A stretch of DNA of 64,000 nucleotides from NCBI RefSeq assembly GCF_036323735.1, contig NC_086037.1:62100002-62164001 (forward strand), read 5' to 3'. The stretch is from Rattus norvegicus (lineage: Eukaryota; Chordata; Mammalia; Rodentia; Muridae). The notes beneath the pieces are model-generated. The model was not told the origin of the DNA. It saw nothing but the letters and a program-made list of their open reading frames with translations, and ran no database searches. Below are positions 1 through 11,356 of this stretch, in pieces (the first letter of the stretch is position 1; each line of letters opens with the position of its first letter). Made by a program: the position numbers and the translations under genes.

Positions 1-50
1 GGAGGGGAGGGGGAGGGGAGGGGAGGAAGAGGAGGAGGAGGAGGTTGTTA
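1..50 (+). repeat. Purine-rich GGGGA/GGA simple repeat
   Basis: The window opens inside a GGGGA array that changes to GGA triplets. Its left boundary is outside the window. Confidence 0.85.
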
Positions 51-870
51 AAGTGGATGCCTGAATGAATCAGGTAAAGAACAAAGTTCCCAAGAAAGAG
101 CCATAGGAAGGGGAGGAGGTAGATAAAGGAGTGTGTGTGTGAGTTCTCTGATTATAAATTCCTGTGTGTTCACTGTAGAAATCCTAGCTAGATTAAAATA
201 AGATGAGAGAGACAACCAGAATCCCAAGACCCAACGAAAACCAGTGAAAGCATTCTGGTGTGTTTTCTATAGCTTTTGTTTGGGTGCAGGCTAGCGATCT
301 ATTTATTAGCAACACGTCAGCTTGAAAACCTTCCATTGTTTTGCACTTAACAGGTTGCTACCTTCTTTTCATGGGTTCATGTTACTCTTCTCTGGGACGT
401 GGCAGCTTGGGTAGCATGTCCCATCCTATGCTTTAAGTCATTTCAAATTTCTCCCTGTTGTAACTGATGGGTCAGTTTGCTTGAAATTCTAGAGTTCTTC
501 CCTTGCCTGATATGCAAATGATTGACATTGTTTCCCTTTTTTAAAAAAATTGTCTGCACAAGATTAATCCGGTCAGCTTTACCGTTTGGATCATGAGGGG
601 GATCCTGAGTCCCCACCCCTAGCTGAGGAGCTATTGACAGGTGATGGCTGCTATAGGAGGGAGAGTGGTTTTCTTTCAGGGTGTGGCCCTTGGTCCGTGA
701 CTATGCTCCTCCCATGGATGGCCCTACACCCAGAAGTATATGAGCAGCACAGATTGGATTCTGTGCCTTATAAAAGGAGGGAGTTGGGTGTGGATGGGAG
801 AAAGAGGGTGGGTCTGGAAGCAGCTAAAGGTAAAGTTTCATACACATGGACTGGTATGTTGATTTTTTTT
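51..870. other. Upstream sequence, nothing recognised
   Basis: This is mixed, non-repetitive sequence. A short open frame (586-879) runs into an A/T tract and lacks any protein similarity I recognise. I see no exon-like splice context tied to a coding frame. Confidence 0.6.
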
Positions 871-879
871 TTTAATTGA

Positions 880-1115
880 CACAGAGTTTCGTTTAGCTCA
901 GGCTGGTCTTGAACTCATAGCCTGGGATGACCTTGAACTCCTTTTTTTTTTTTTTTTTTTTTTGGTTCTTTTTTTCGGAGCTGGGGACCGAACCCAGGGC
1001 CTTGCGCTTCCTAGGCAAGCGCTCTACCACTGAGCTAAATCCCCAACCCCGACCTTGAACTCTTGATCCTCCTGCTTCCACGCTCCAAGTGCTGAAGTTA
1101 CAGGTACATGACACC
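880..1115 (-). repeat. Old B1 SINE, split by an ID element
   Basis: The reverse complement shows decayed B1 segments (antisense of the "caggctggtcttgaactca" region and of the "aagtgctgaagttacagg" region). The ID element at 942-1050 interrupts it. Confidence 0.7.
942..1050 (-). mobile_element. ID SINE (antisense), nested in B1
   Basis: A poly(T) head and the complement of the ID body (tRNA-Ala/BC1-derived A and B boxes) end in ccccaacccc. Perfect 12-bp target duplications gaccttgaactc flank it (929-940 and 1051-1062). Confidence 0.95.
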
Positions 1116-1213
1116 ACAATGTATGTGGTACTGGCAATAGAATCCATGAATTCTAGCAATCACCTTCCCAACTGAGCTACGTCTCCCTGCCCGGTATGTT
1201 GATTTTTTTTAAA

Positions 1214-1214
1214 A

Positions 1215-1245
<31 letters not shown>

Positions 1246-1262
1246 TGTATGTATGTATGTAT
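1214..1262 (+). repeat. (TATG)n microsatellite
   Basis: About twelve uninterrupted ATGT units directly abut the tail end of the B2 element that follows. Confidence 0.95.
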
Positions 1263-1421
1263 TTAATGAGCATACACTGTCGCCATCTTCAGACACACCA
1301 GAAGAGGTCATCGGATACCATTACAGATGGTTGTGAGCCACCATGTGGTTGCTGGGAATTGAACCCAGAACTTCAAGAAGAGCAACTGGTGCTCTTCCTG
1401 TTGGGCCATCTCTCTAGTCCT
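1263..1421 (-). mobile_element. B2 SINE (antisense)
   Basis: The reverse complement reads as the B2 head and body: the gagccaccatgtggttgctg region, then agaagagcaactggtgctct, ending with gggccatctctctagtcc. Confidence 0.88.
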
Positions 1422-1450
1422 GATTTGTTGATTTTTAAAAATTGTATTAT

Positions 1451-1459
<9 letters not shown>

Positions 1460-1508
<49 letters not shown>

Positions 1509-1628
1509 GATCAGAGGATGGCTTGTGAGAGTTCTCTCCTTCCACCACATGTGGGCCTTGGGGATTTGAACTCACGTTGTCAGGCTTGCTGTCAAGCACC
1601 TTTGTTGCTGAGCCATCTCTGCAGACCT
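1460..1628 (-). mobile_element. B3-like SINE (antisense) with (TG)n tail
   Basis: A 48-nt (TG)n tract (1460-1507) is followed by the complement of a B2/B3 body ending gctgagccatctctgcagacc. Confidence 0.75.
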
Positions 1629-1854
1629 ACTTTTATTTCTGTGGCTGGCTTCTCAGTTTTTAAGGTTTGTCTATGTTTTTGCATGAGTCACCATCCCGGG
1701 GCTGTTGTGACAGAATATTACTTACTGTATGACTGTATCACCCTTCACTTCTCTGTGTATCTGTTGGTAAACATTTGGGCGGTTTCCTCATTAAGCGAGC
1801 ATGAACAAGTCTACATTGTGGACATTCATGCAGAAGTGTTGTTGACAACTGTGT

Positions 1855-2189
1855 ATCTTAGTTGATGTTCTACTACTGTGAAGAGACAACAGGATCAACA
1901 ACTCTTAATTGGGGCTGGCTTACAGTTTCAGAGGTTTAGTCCATTATCGTCATGGCAGCCCATGGTGCTTGGGAGGTAGCTGAGAATTCTACATCTGCGT
2001 CAGCAGGCAGCAAGAAAAGAGAGACACTGGGCTGGGCTTGAGCATTTGAAACCCCAAAGCCCACCCCCCAGTGACACACTTCCTCCAGCAAGGCCACACC
2101 TTCCAATCCCCGTCAATGAGTGTCACTCGCAATGACCAACAACTCAGATCTATGAGCTTATGGGGGCCGTTCCTATTCAAACCACCACA
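1855..2189 (-). mobile_element. MaLR (MT/ORR1-type) LTR, antisense
   Basis: Read on the minus strand it starts TGTGGTGGTTTGAATAGG and runs to an AATTAAGA-like signal and a CTAAGATAC end. This is the layout of a rodent ERVL-MaLR LTR. No internal retroviral reading frame accompanies it, so it is a solitary, non-coding remnant. Confidence 0.75.
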
Positions 2190-2429
2190 TTATTTACTTT
2201 CTTTATTTTAATGTCCAGGGTTTGCAACACAAGGGCTGGAGCTCCCTCCTGGACTGTTTTAGAGGAGAGACCAATCCAGGTACTTATCGTCTACCCTGGA
2301 TTCTGGGGAGATTCATCCAAGTTGGCTATGGTCATCTAATCAGGAGGAATCATGTTCTTCCTTTGCTTGAGCTTTACTAAGACACATAGTACAAAGAAAA
2401 GAGAAAGAAAAGAGAGAGGAAAGAGAAAA

Positions 2430-2530
2430 AACAGTCTAGCAGCACTTCAAAATGTTAACATGTGGAGTTTCCATGTGACCCACTAACTCCACAGTTGGTA
2501 CATACTCAAGTCGGTTTAGACTCAAACTCA
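2430..2530 (+). repeat. Old L1 3' fragment
   Basis: The segment around "catgtgacccactaactccac" resembles the mammalian L1M line "atgacccagcaattccac". It is heavily diverged and carries no coding sequence. Confidence 0.5.
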
Positions 2531-2763
2531 GCACAGTTCTTTGCTTTGTACTTTCCCTTGTTCACCAGGGCTGTGCATTTATCCTTGGGAACCAGAATCT
2601 TAGTGGTTTATACTTCTTTTTAAGATCATCCAGCAAGCCAGCCTGAACCACATTGGCCTTGTAGTAAGCCCAGTCAATCGCTGGGGATTTCCCAGACAGA
2701 GTAACCAACCTGATGTGGAAGGGCTAGCCTCAGGACTTTAGGGGGGTTACAATTGTCTTTTTG

Positions 2764-2869
2764 AGGGTTGGGGATTTAGCTCAGTGGTAGAGCGCTTGCC
2801 TAGCAAGCCCAAGGCCCTGGGTTCGGTACTCAGCTCTGGAAAACAAAACAAAAAACAACAAACAAACAA
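2764..2869 (+). mobile_element. ID SINE
   Basis: The ID body starts gggttggggatttagctcag and ends in an (AAAC)n-type tail. Perfect 15-bp target duplications acaattgtctttttg flank it (2749-2763 and 2870-2884). Confidence 0.95.
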
Positions 2870-2929
2870 ACAATTGTCTTTTTGGTTTAGGGCATGGTCA
2901 GCCAATTGTTTATAGAGCAAATTTATGCC

Positions 2930-3125
2930 GAGCCATTGTGGGATCCTCTGCTAACCCCCCAGTGAAGCTACTAGACTATTTCCAAAGTCCCTGAGCCTAT
3001 GGCACTCCCACAGTTGCGGCATGAGAGTTTCAACATGTCCACATGGTCCTTGGCTGCCATTTTAATTTCAGCCACCTTCATAGGTATGTCGCAGCATCTT
3101 GGTGTGCTCGTGAGCATGAAGTCTA
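2930..3125 (+). repeat. Old L1 3' UTR fragment
   Basis: The words "gagagtttcaacatgtccac" and "ttcagccaccttcatagg" match the general pattern of L1M 3' ends. The ID element at 3136 truncates it. Confidence 0.5.
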
Positions 3126-3135
3126 AGAAATTCTT

Positions 3136-3247
3136 TTTTTTTTTTTCGCTTTTTTTTTTTTTTTTTTTTTTTTGGAGCTGGGGACCGAACCCAGGGCCTT
3201 GCGCTTCCTAGGTAAGCGCTCTACCACTGAGCTAAATCCCCAGCCCC
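3136..3247 (-). mobile_element. ID SINE (antisense)
   Basis: A poly(T) tract with one interruption is followed by the ID complement ending ccccagcccc. Target duplications agaaattctt flank it (3126-3135 and 3248-3257). Confidence 0.93.
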
Positions 3248-3257
3248 AGAAATTCTT

Positions 3258-4100
3258 GAGGAGGGCGGTGGAGAGGTGGTCCAGTGGTTAAGGTTCTCCT
3301 GCCCTTGCAGTTCACAGCATCCACACGGGGTGGGTCACAATTTCAGATGAACTCCAGTTCTAGGAATCGATGTGGGAGTGCCAGCACTGTCCACATTGCT
3401 GGCACATCCTCTCAGCTAGGGGTGAGGATGACAATTTCTTACCGCAACGAGAGTGTGTGTAAACTGACAAACCAGCTTGTGTCTGGCGAGGTGCTTCACA
3501 GGAAGGAGCAAGAGTCTTCCGTTGTGGATAAAACAAATTCCACTAGCCTAGGCATGGCCCAAAGCAATGGACATTGATTTTCTCGCTGTTCTGGAGGTCA
3601 GATGTCCAAAACAATGAGTCTTATAGTAAAAGGTAAGGATGCTGTGGGACACCTTCCTTCTGGAGGCTCTGGGGGAAACTCTCCTTAACTCACCTCATGC
3701 CCTGACTAGTGTCCCAACATCACAGTTTCTGTCCCTGCTCCCATAGGCACATTGCTTGCCTGTTTCGGGTCGAATCCTTCTCTGTCTCCCCCTTATTAAT
3801 GCAGGGTGTATTTCTGTCTCTAGGTCTTTATTTTGGACACATGTGCAAAGCCCCTTTTCTATAGCAGGTCTTATATTCACAGGCTTCAGCAGTTAGCATG
3901 GGGAGGTCTTTGGGGGGAAGGAATCGAGTGGCCACAAGCAGCTACCTCTGTTCTCCTCTGTCTTGATCCACCTCATTCTCTTGAGGCAGGGCCTCTCATT
4001 GAACCTATAGCTCTCCAGTTTTCAACTAAGCTGCCAGCCACCAAGCCCCAGAGATCCTCCTGTCCCTGCCTCCCACCACAGTGTTGGGGACTACAAACAT
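3258..4100. other. Upstream sequence with decayed SINE pieces
   Basis: A weak B2-like head lies at about 3262-3310 (ggagaggtggtccagtggttaagg). A B4/B1-like antisense piece lies at about 3960-4095. The rest looks unique. No coding signal is seen. Confidence 0.5.
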
Positions 4101-4141
4101 ATGGCTATGTATGTATGTATGAATGTATGTACGTACGTACA

Positions 4142-4185
<44 letters not shown>

Positions 4186-4198
4186 CACACACACACAC
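4101..4198 (+). repeat. (TATG)n then (CA)n compound microsatellite
   Basis: ATGT units (4104-4132), then ACGT (4131-4141), then a (CA)n run of about 55 nt with one G interruption. Open frames here on both strands are repeat translations, not genes. Confidence 0.95.
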
Positions 4199-4885
4199 TG
4201 CAGCGCATAGCATACAGTGATTTTGAATCTGAGCCGAGGTGTTTGAGGCAGGATTCACAGGTGGCACATGAGGGGATGAGCTGAGCAAAGTGTGCCCGGT
4301 GTGTGTTCCACACCGAGGCTGCACAGGAAATTGTGCCATGCTATACCAGGGAGAAGCCAGAAATGCCTCAGGTTTCTAACACTCCAGATCTCGAACTGGT
4401 TTTCAGTTACTGAGTTTTCCAAAATCATATATCATTGCCAAAATTTTCAGGGCTCCTGCATTCTAAATGGGATCACAACCTGCAGTTTAAGAGGCTAGAG
4501 TCTAGACCAGGGCCTGGCATATAAAAAGGCCTCAGTACAGGTGGGTTAAGTGAACATATAAAGTCAGTGGCATTAATCTTCTACCCACTATGGCCATTCC
4601 TGGCATTCAAGACCCTGAAGTATTGCCTGTGCGGTACCAGGCAGTTCTAAGTAATCTGTGGAGTTTTCCGTTCACTGGTCTCCACCTTGCCCAGTTAACG
4701 CACTAGCACCCCGGATCTCTAAAGCAGATGACCTCAGTTGTTATCTCCACCAAGACTTGAGAGGCATCTTAAGGGAGAAGCGGACGTTTCAGCTTGAATG
4801 GCCATGTGAGTTTTCCAAAGGGGAATGACTGAGGAGTTGCAGTGGCCACAGCTGGAGACTCTTGAACGTGCTAAATTCCCTGAGT
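4199..4885. other. Unique upstream sequence
   Basis: No repeat, coding exon or RNA gene is recognised in this stretch. Confidence 0.5.
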
Positions 4886-4975
4886 ATACCCCTACTGCTG
4901 ACCCCTGACCCCCGACCCCTGACCCCCAACTCCTGACTCCCGACCCCCTGACCCCCAACCCACTCCCAGGCCCCT
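4886..4975 (+). repeat. Degenerate C-rich heptad array (GACCCCT/GACCCCC)
   Basis: About twelve imperfect units with runs of 3-5 C. The minus strand is therefore G-rich and has quadruplex potential. Confidence 0.8.
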
Positions 4976-5525
4976 ACCCCACTGTTCTTCCTCGAAGTTC
5001 TGTGTTTGTGTTTCTGTGTTCGGTTAGACTCAGGATGTCCCCTGTAGAGGAATCTTGGGCACTTGAAAAGGCCACAGGATGGCTGCAGGATTCTTATAGA
5101 CTTTCTGAAATAGCGTGGGACTTGTCGGATGCGTAAGTGTCCCCAAGAAGAGCAGGATCCATGGCAGAGTCTCCACAGAAGCACTTCTGCCCTTGCCCGG
5201 CACTGACTTGTAACATGTGGCTAGAATTAGCTCAGGAAGGAAAGGCAGTGTCTTCAATGGGTGGCCTTCTCCCTGTAGCTTCCCCAGGCTTCTGTGCTGA
5301 AGGCGCTGAGCCAGTGCCAGTTCAGCGATGGAGCTGACCGGTCCCCATGTGCATGAGACACTATTGCTTGAGGCTGCACTTGTCTTCATGGGTAAAACGG
5401 ATCGTTCTAGTGTCTTTGGTTTTGCTGTGATGTGAAAGGACTTTTGGCGTACAAATAATATAGAACTGCGCAGTGTTGATGGTAAAGAGAAAATGTAAAT
5501 TGTTTGTGATGTAGTGACACACTGT
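4976..5525. other. Unique upstream sequence
   Basis: Nothing recognised. Overlapping short frames on both strands (about 4789-5389) have no family features I can name. Confidence 0.5.
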
Positions 5526-5890
5526 CTTGTCCTCTAGTCCATCTCTTATCCAACTGTCTATCATTCATCACATTCATTACCTACCTGTCTATCATCTATC
5601 CACCCATCCATCATCTATCCATCTGCCCATCATCTATCCATCTGTCCATCATCTATCCATCTGTCCATCATCTATCCACCAATCTATCATCTATCCACCT
5701 GTCCATCATCTATCCACCTGTCCATCATCCATCCATTTGTCCATCCACCCATCCATCATCTATCCACCTGTCCATCATCTATCCACCTGTCCATCATCCA
5801 TCCATTTGTCCATCCATCCATTCATCTTCCATCCATCCATCCATCTAACATCATCTATCCATCCATTCACCATCCAGCCATCATCCATAT
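5526..5890 (+). repeat. (TCCA/TCTA)n tetranucleotide array
   Basis: About 360 bp of ATCCATC and ATCTATC units interspersed with CTGTCC, giving a higher-order pattern of roughly 20 bp. Both strands are open over about 100 codons because the unit lacks stops. Confidence 0.95.
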
Positions 5891-6415
5891 ACTTGCCAGA
5901 ATCGTTCATTTTCTCACCATGAGTATTAAAAACTCCCATAGTTGTGACCAGAGTTCCTCCGAATACACACACGCATATACATATGAAAATTGTCAGTAAG
6001 CTGGGGTCCAGAATACTCAGCTTCTTGATCACACATGTATGCATCATGGTGGAGAGTGCTTGAATTGGGAACTCAATGCTATCCCACGCAGGTGGCAATC
6101 TTTGCCTGTGTCCGCCAGAAAATATCCACTAGCAGGAAGTGGGGGAGAAGAAAGGTGCAGTATAGGGGTCTACCATTGCAGGCATGAAAACGCCTGTGTC
6201 TGCCATGGCATTCAATGCTTGTGTTAGTATCAAAGGTCCTCTCCAGCTTTAAGAACAAGTGATGCTCCGGGAAGGGGGTGCACCTCAGTGAAACTCCCTG
6301 CCACACTCCCTCCCATGCACCCCATTTAGCCAAACCAGTTGCTCATCACTTATGTTTGTCTTATCCCAGGACAAGGAGGTTTAGAAGTTTCTAGAGACCA
6401 GATTTGAATCTGATC
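5891..6415. other. Unique upstream sequence
   Basis: No repeat or coding feature recognised. Confidence 0.5.
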
Positions 6416-6419
6416 CATT

Positions 6420-6482
6420 CCCCGCCCCCCCCATCCCCCGACCCCCACCCCGACCCCGGCCACAGCCTAGCCTAGCCTAGCA
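6420..6482 (+). repeat. C-rich tract with (CCTAG)n
   Basis: CCCCC-rich low-complexity sequence runs into three to four CCTAG units. Confidence 0.85.
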
Positions 6483-6702
6483 TTCAGCATAAAACACCAC
6501 CAAAGCAGACCATGACTTGGTAATGACTTCTTGAAACCCTCCCTTCCCAAACCAGGTGCCACAGGAGATTCAGACAATTGCGGGTGGTCCCTGTTCTTCA
6601 GACACTTAGAACGGAGCTGGAGCTGGGGAGGCCAAGCTTTCGTCTTCCCACAGAGGAAACCCCCGAGGCTCTTGGCACACCATTTTAAAAGCTTAAGATT
6701 GT

Positions 6703-6816
6703 GGGGCTGGGGATTTAGCTCAGTGGCAGAGCGCTTACCTAGGAAGCGCAAGGCCCTGGGTTCGGTCCCCAGCTCCGAAAAAAAAAAGAACCAAAAAAAA
6801 AAAAAAAAAAAAAAAA
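6703..6816 (+). mobile_element. ID SINE
   Basis: A full ID body with tail AAAAAAGAACC(A)n. Perfect 13-bp duplications agcttaagattgt flank it (6690-6702 and 6817-6829). Confidence 0.96.
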
Positions 6817-6829
6817 AGCTTAAGATTGT

Positions 6830-7565
6830 AACAAAGAAAGCAGTTCGTTACACACCCAACAGAAAAAGTTCACTAAATCGGATACATTTCGTTTAAAAGT
6901 AGCAACCTGTTCCCCTGGAAGGACCGCACTGTCTTGATTAAAGAGCACACCTGGGAGCCACAACGTGCAAATTATCGATGTCGAAACCACCTTTCCCAAG
7001 AGGGAGACACTGAAAACAGTCACCAGCCCAGATGCTATCTGGAAAGTTGATTGACTGGACCTGGAGGGAAGTGTTCAGAAGCTCGGTGGCCCAGTTAAAC
7101 GCATGCCCCTTTCTGCGTGCCTGTATAGGCTCGGAGTCTCTTGGGTTTGATTGGCTGTTTACCAGGCCCTTTGCGGAGATCCTGGGAGTGCACGGACGGA
7201 CAAGCAGTGACACAGAGTGTGGGAGTTAACAAGCTTTTCCAAAACATCATTCAAAATCCTGGCTTCTCTATATGTTAGCTGAGGGTCCGTGGTTCTCTGG
7301 GACACAGTCTTTTAGGCCGTGACATGGAGGGCCTGATCTGTGACTTCAGATGGCAGAAAGAAAGGACTGCTCAGTGTGATGGGTACTGAGCTCCCTGTAT
7401 AAGGAAGCACCAATGCTCCATGCATGGGCACCAGAGGAAGTGATCATTATAGAGAAACTGGGTTGATGCCCCTTTATTTAGGAAACCCCCAGGGAAGGGA
7501 AAAGAGAGATGTTCTCAAACTGTTGCTGCTAATACCATAGGCATGACGGCCAGTTTTTATGTTTC
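6830..7565. other. Unique upstream sequence
   Basis: No recognised repeat or gene in this stretch. Candidate non-coding element space only. Confidence 0.5.
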
Positions 7566-7569
7566 ATTT

Positions 7570-7905
7570 TGCTTTGTATGTGTATACAGTGTGCATGTTT
7601 GCACGTGTGGCTGCTGGTGCACATATGTTTGAGTGCATGTGGAAACCAGAGGCCGATGTTGGAGTTATCTGAACTCTTTTCCTTGTCCATGAAGGCAGGG
7701 TCTTAACGTCAAACCCAGGGTTTGCTGACCTAGTGAGTCTTGGTAGCCCCCTTGCTCTGGGCCCCTTTGCCTCTCCCTTCCCGGATTTGAATTTTAAGCT
7801 TGCCAACCTGCTCACCTAGCACTCACGTCACATGTGTTCTCGGGATCCAAACTCTGTTCCTCATGCTTGCTTAGCAAGCACTTTTGACCAGTGAGCCCCC
7901 ACTAC
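7570..7905 (-). repeat. B4-type SINE (antisense), decayed
   Basis: A TG-rich start, then ccagaggccgatgttggagt and a body ending caagcacttttgaccagtgagccc. These are features of antisense B4. Confidence 0.6.
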
Positions 7906-7954
7906 ATCTGTGACTCTGTGTTTGCAGGGTTTTTTGTTTAAATTATTTTAAATT

Positions 7955-8228
7955 GCATGTGTATGTGCTCACATATATGCATAAGTGTGTGCATGTGCAT
8001 GCATGTGTGTTTTGTGTGTCTGTGTGCATGTGTGCATGTCTGTGTGCGTATGTATGTGTGTTCCTGCATTATATGTGTAGTACCTGAGAATGCCAGTAGG
8101 GGGTGTCTGATCCTCTGGAACTATGGTTCCATGTGGTTATGAGCAGTCAGACATGGAGGCTTGGAACTGAACTGGGATCCTCTGCAAGAGCAGTATATGC
8201 TACTAATCACTGAGCCACTCTTTCCGGC
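7955..8228 (-). repeat. TG-rich tract and B3-type SINE (antisense)
   Basis: Irregular (TG/CATG)n, then the complement of a B3 body (ggaactgaactgggatcctc, actgagccactctttccggccc). Confidence 0.7.
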
Positions 8229-8700
8229 CCTGTGACTGTGCTATTTAAAGTCACTATTTACTAATCACTCACTATAGTGACACAAGTGTGTTTGTCAGAG
8301 AGGCAGGACATGGCTATGTGTCAGGCAAGTTTCACAGAGGAACATAGATGTGTTCCAGATGTGAACTACATGACCAGCGGTGAGTCAGGTGGGGTCCAGC
8401 TGAGACAGCTGTCCCAGGCTGAGGCAGGAGCATGCCCCCAGTAGAAAGCTGTAATGTGATGGCCCGACAGCTAGATTCCAGAGGAAGAGTTCACAGTGCA
8501 GCAAGACCTAAAGGAGCTGAGTGGAAGGGCTCTGTGAGGCGATGCTGGAGCAGTACTAGGCCCTGGGAACAGGTACCAGGAAGGGGGACAAATCAGGTAC
8601 ATGAGGCCAAATCACTGGAGACTCCACTGGTTCCACTCAAAGGTACAGGAAACGTAGTCCTTAGGGTTGACCATGATCGATGGTAGATATGTAAAAGGAG
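8229..8700. other. Unique upstream sequence
   Basis: Nothing recognised. An 84-codon open frame at 8432-8686 shows no family feature. Confidence 0.5.
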
Positions 8701-8703
8701 AAA

Positions 8704-8935
8704 GGGCTGGCAAGATGGCTCAGCGGCTAAAGATGCTTGCTGCCAAGCATGATGGCCTAGTTCTGTCTCCAGGAGGAGGAGAGAACCGACTCCTGCGAGT
8801 TGTCCTGGGCTTGTACCCAGGGACCGACAGACATGTTAGAGATGGGATGATTGATGGTGGGGTGGCCCCTGTCTGCTGGGTTCCCAGAGGCGCACACGAG
8901 TCTGAATAAGCAAGCCACATCATCTTTGCCAACTA
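8704..8935 (+). repeat. B3/B2-type SINE
   Basis: Head gggctggcaagatggctcag and a middle agaaccgactcctgcgagttgtcc, typical of B3 copies on the + strand. Confidence 0.7.
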
Positions 8936-9265
8936 AATTATTACTTTCTCAACATTCCTTCCCCTAGTAGCCAATTAGTTCCTTAGACTTAGTGCTGACC
9001 CTAATTGCCTATGGTCTCCCACAAGGGCAAGCACTTAGAACTTCGGTCTCAAGGTGTGAATGGATTTCATATTTAGGTCTCAGCAGGGTTGAGGTAGAGA
9101 ATAGAAAACGCACACATCTAAGGTTGATCACACACCTTCTAAAAGAAAGCGCAGGAAGACATCATGAGAGCAAGGCTTCCTCAAGGAGAACGTGGGGAAG
9201 CACTGCGGATATGGTGCGTTTCGGAAAATAGTTGAAATTACTTAAATGTTTAAAAGTAAATCAGA

Positions 9266-9440
9266 GCCAGGCAGTGGTGACACACGCCTTTAATTTCAGC
9301 ACTTGGGAGGCAGAGGCAGGAGGATCTCTGTGAGTTTGAGGCCAGTTTGGTCTACAGAGTGAGTTCTAGGACAGCTAAGGCTACACACACATCAAGAAAG
9401 AAAAACCCTGTCTCAAAAAATTTTTTAAAAAAGAAAGAAA
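9266..9440 (+). mobile_element. B1 SINE
   Basis: A nearly full B1 from gccaggcagtggtgac to the ccctgtctcaaaaaa tail. Confidence 0.92.
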
Positions 9441-9454
9441 GGTAAAGCAGAAGG

Positions 9455-9648
9455 TGGGGGGGGTAGAAAGATTGCTCAGTGGTTAAGAACACTGGCAACT
9501 CTTGCTGAGGACACAAGTTTGGTTCCCAGCATCCATATTGTATGACTCACAACTACCCATAATTCCAGGTCCAGGATATTCAATGCCTCTGGTCTCCGTG
9601 GGTATCTGTGTTCAACATGCACACGCATAACCACAGAGAAACATTTAA
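9455..9648 (+). mobile_element. B2/B3-type SINE
   Basis: Head agattgctcagtggttaag and ggttcccagcatccatat, with a region reading gactcacaactacccataat. Confidence 0.8.
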
Positions 9649-9651
9649 CAA

Positions 9652-9755
9652 GTGGGGTGTGGTGGCACATGCCTTTGATCTCAATACTCAGGAGGCTGAA
9701 GCAGGTAGATCTTTATGATTTCAAGTCCAGCCCGGGATACATGAGATTCTGTCAA
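9652..9755 (+). repeat. B1 SINE, truncated
   Basis: Starts ggggtgtggtggcacatgcc and runs through a diverged B1 middle. The 3' part is lost. Confidence 0.75.
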
Positions 9756-10045
9756 TCCATAGATGAAGGCACGGGGCACGCTATAGAAGAGACGGAATAG
9801 GATATTTGAAGGTCTCATGTGGAAGGCAAAAGTAAGCGCTAGAGTGGGAAACAGATGAAGTTCACCCAACCCCCAGGATTGAGAGTCAGAGAATGATGAA
9901 AGGGAGAGGGATACCAATTTGGCCATGGAGACAGGGTTGGCTTTGGGGTTGGAGAAACTAGAATTTGCTTAAAAGTCAACTATGGGTTAATAATTCCCAA
10001 GCTTGGCGAGATCCTGCCAAAAACGAAGGCAAGGATGGTACGGGA

Positions 10046-10062
10046 AATAATAGTGATGGTGA

Positions 10063-10093
<31 letters not shown>

Positions 10094-10100
10094 AATAATT
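10046..10100 (+). repeat. (GAT)n then (AAT)n microsatellite
   Basis: About ten GAT triplets (one GAC) running into ATA triplets. Confidence 0.95.
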
Positions 10101-10545
10101 AGAACAATATGGTGTGTGTTGAGGGCCTACTGTGTGCTAGACCCTGTTGCCAGCCTTCACTGGCACCAACTCACGGCTCCTTCACTATTGCAGGTGAGGA
10201 GATGCTCTGGTTACGCCAGGTTGGTAGAAACAGTGATGTGTTATAGACCATTCTGAGAATCACAGACTTAATCATCTTAATCAGAGCAGCCATGAGTACC
10301 CAGAAGGAAGTCAGAAGGTCGTCCAATAGCTAGCCATTCAGAGGACTCAAATGAGTTCACAAACCATCAGACATAGCCAAGGCACAGGTGAACTATTTAT
10401 ACCATGGGAGCACTGATGAATGTACCAGCTCACCATACACCCAACAACAACGTAGACAGAACTCTCGCTAAGGAGCAAAGTCTGAGTACCTTTTCTATAT
10501 TGTTCACATAACTATAAACTAAAGCAAATGTCTTGGGTAAAAACT
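10101..10545. other. Unique upstream sequence
   Basis: Only the words gtgttgagggcctactgtgtgc (about 10112) recall an ancient MIR core. No gene is seen. Confidence 0.4.
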
Positions 10546-10547
10546 GC

Positions 10548-10675
10548 CACGTGAGACGGGAGGTGGCCCCCGCCTTTAACTGCAGCTGAGTTCGAGGCCA
10601 GCCTGATCTACAGAGTGAGCTCTAAGACAGCCAGGGCTACACAGGGAAACCCTGTCTCAGAAACAAACAAATAAC
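10548..10675 (+). mobile_element. B1 SINE, diverged
   Basis: Segments gttcgaggccagcctgatct and gccagggctacacaggg with a ctgtctcagaaacaaacaaa tail. Confidence 0.88.
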
Positions 10676-11320
10676 ACTGCAAAGTGGTACATGCCTTAAC
10701 AGGACCACACTGAGGTTCTAGCATGGGATCTAGTTTGAAAGACAGCACTAAGGTAATCTATGCCTGGAGCTGTTGCCATCTAAGATTTGCAAGGCTCACT
10801 TCCTGTTCTTTAAATCACTCTCAATAGCCCAGCATCCTCGGAGTACAGAGGTAGGTAAGGGAACAGGAGAGGGAGAGGGATGTCTGCCAGTAACTGATCA
10901 CTTAGGGCATATACTTTCATGTTGGCTTTGTTTTAGGGCCTAGTGACACAGAGATAAATTAACCCCGTGCAGCCTCCCGAGAGCCTCTATAAGAAATAAG
11001 CAGCAAGGACACAATGCACAAATACACGCACATAACTTGGGCAGGGGTTAAATGTACAGAAGAGAAACGAGGTGGGGTGAGGAAGCCACTATCTCGGAGC
11101 CATAAGAAGAATGAAGAAGAATGAAACTGTCGGCGGACTCCCTGTCTGAGAGAGAGAGAGGATGATACAAAGGTCCTGGGGTGGAGGATGACTTAAGGCT
11201 GTTCCAGGAAGAGCAAGACAGCCAGTGTGGCTAGTGTGCTCTGAGAGGGAGTGTTCGAGGATGTGGTCACACGGGATATAGGCTATAGATCACTCCCAGC
11301 TCTGCACAGCGTAAGAAGGG
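10676..11320. other. Unique upstream sequence
   Basis: No gene or recognised repeat apart from a short (AG)n at about 11150. Confidence 0.5.
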
Positions 11321-11324
11321 CTTT

Positions 11325-11325
<1 letters not shown>

Positions 11326-11355
<30 letters not shown>

Positions 11356-11356
11356 T
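11326..11356 (+). repeat. (TTG)n microsatellite
   Basis: About nine TTG units. A minus-strand frame ending in poly-Gln is a translation artefact of this repeat. Confidence 0.95.

Noticed and set aside
1855..2189. Possible retroviral gene remnants around the antisense LTRs (also at 52795 and 54903)
   Set aside because: Only LTR-like sequence is present. No gag, pol or env reading frame accompanies any of the copies.
5527..6098. 131-codon plus and 107-codon minus His/Pro/Ser-rich frames
   Set aside because: Produced by the TCCA/TCTA tetranucleotide array.
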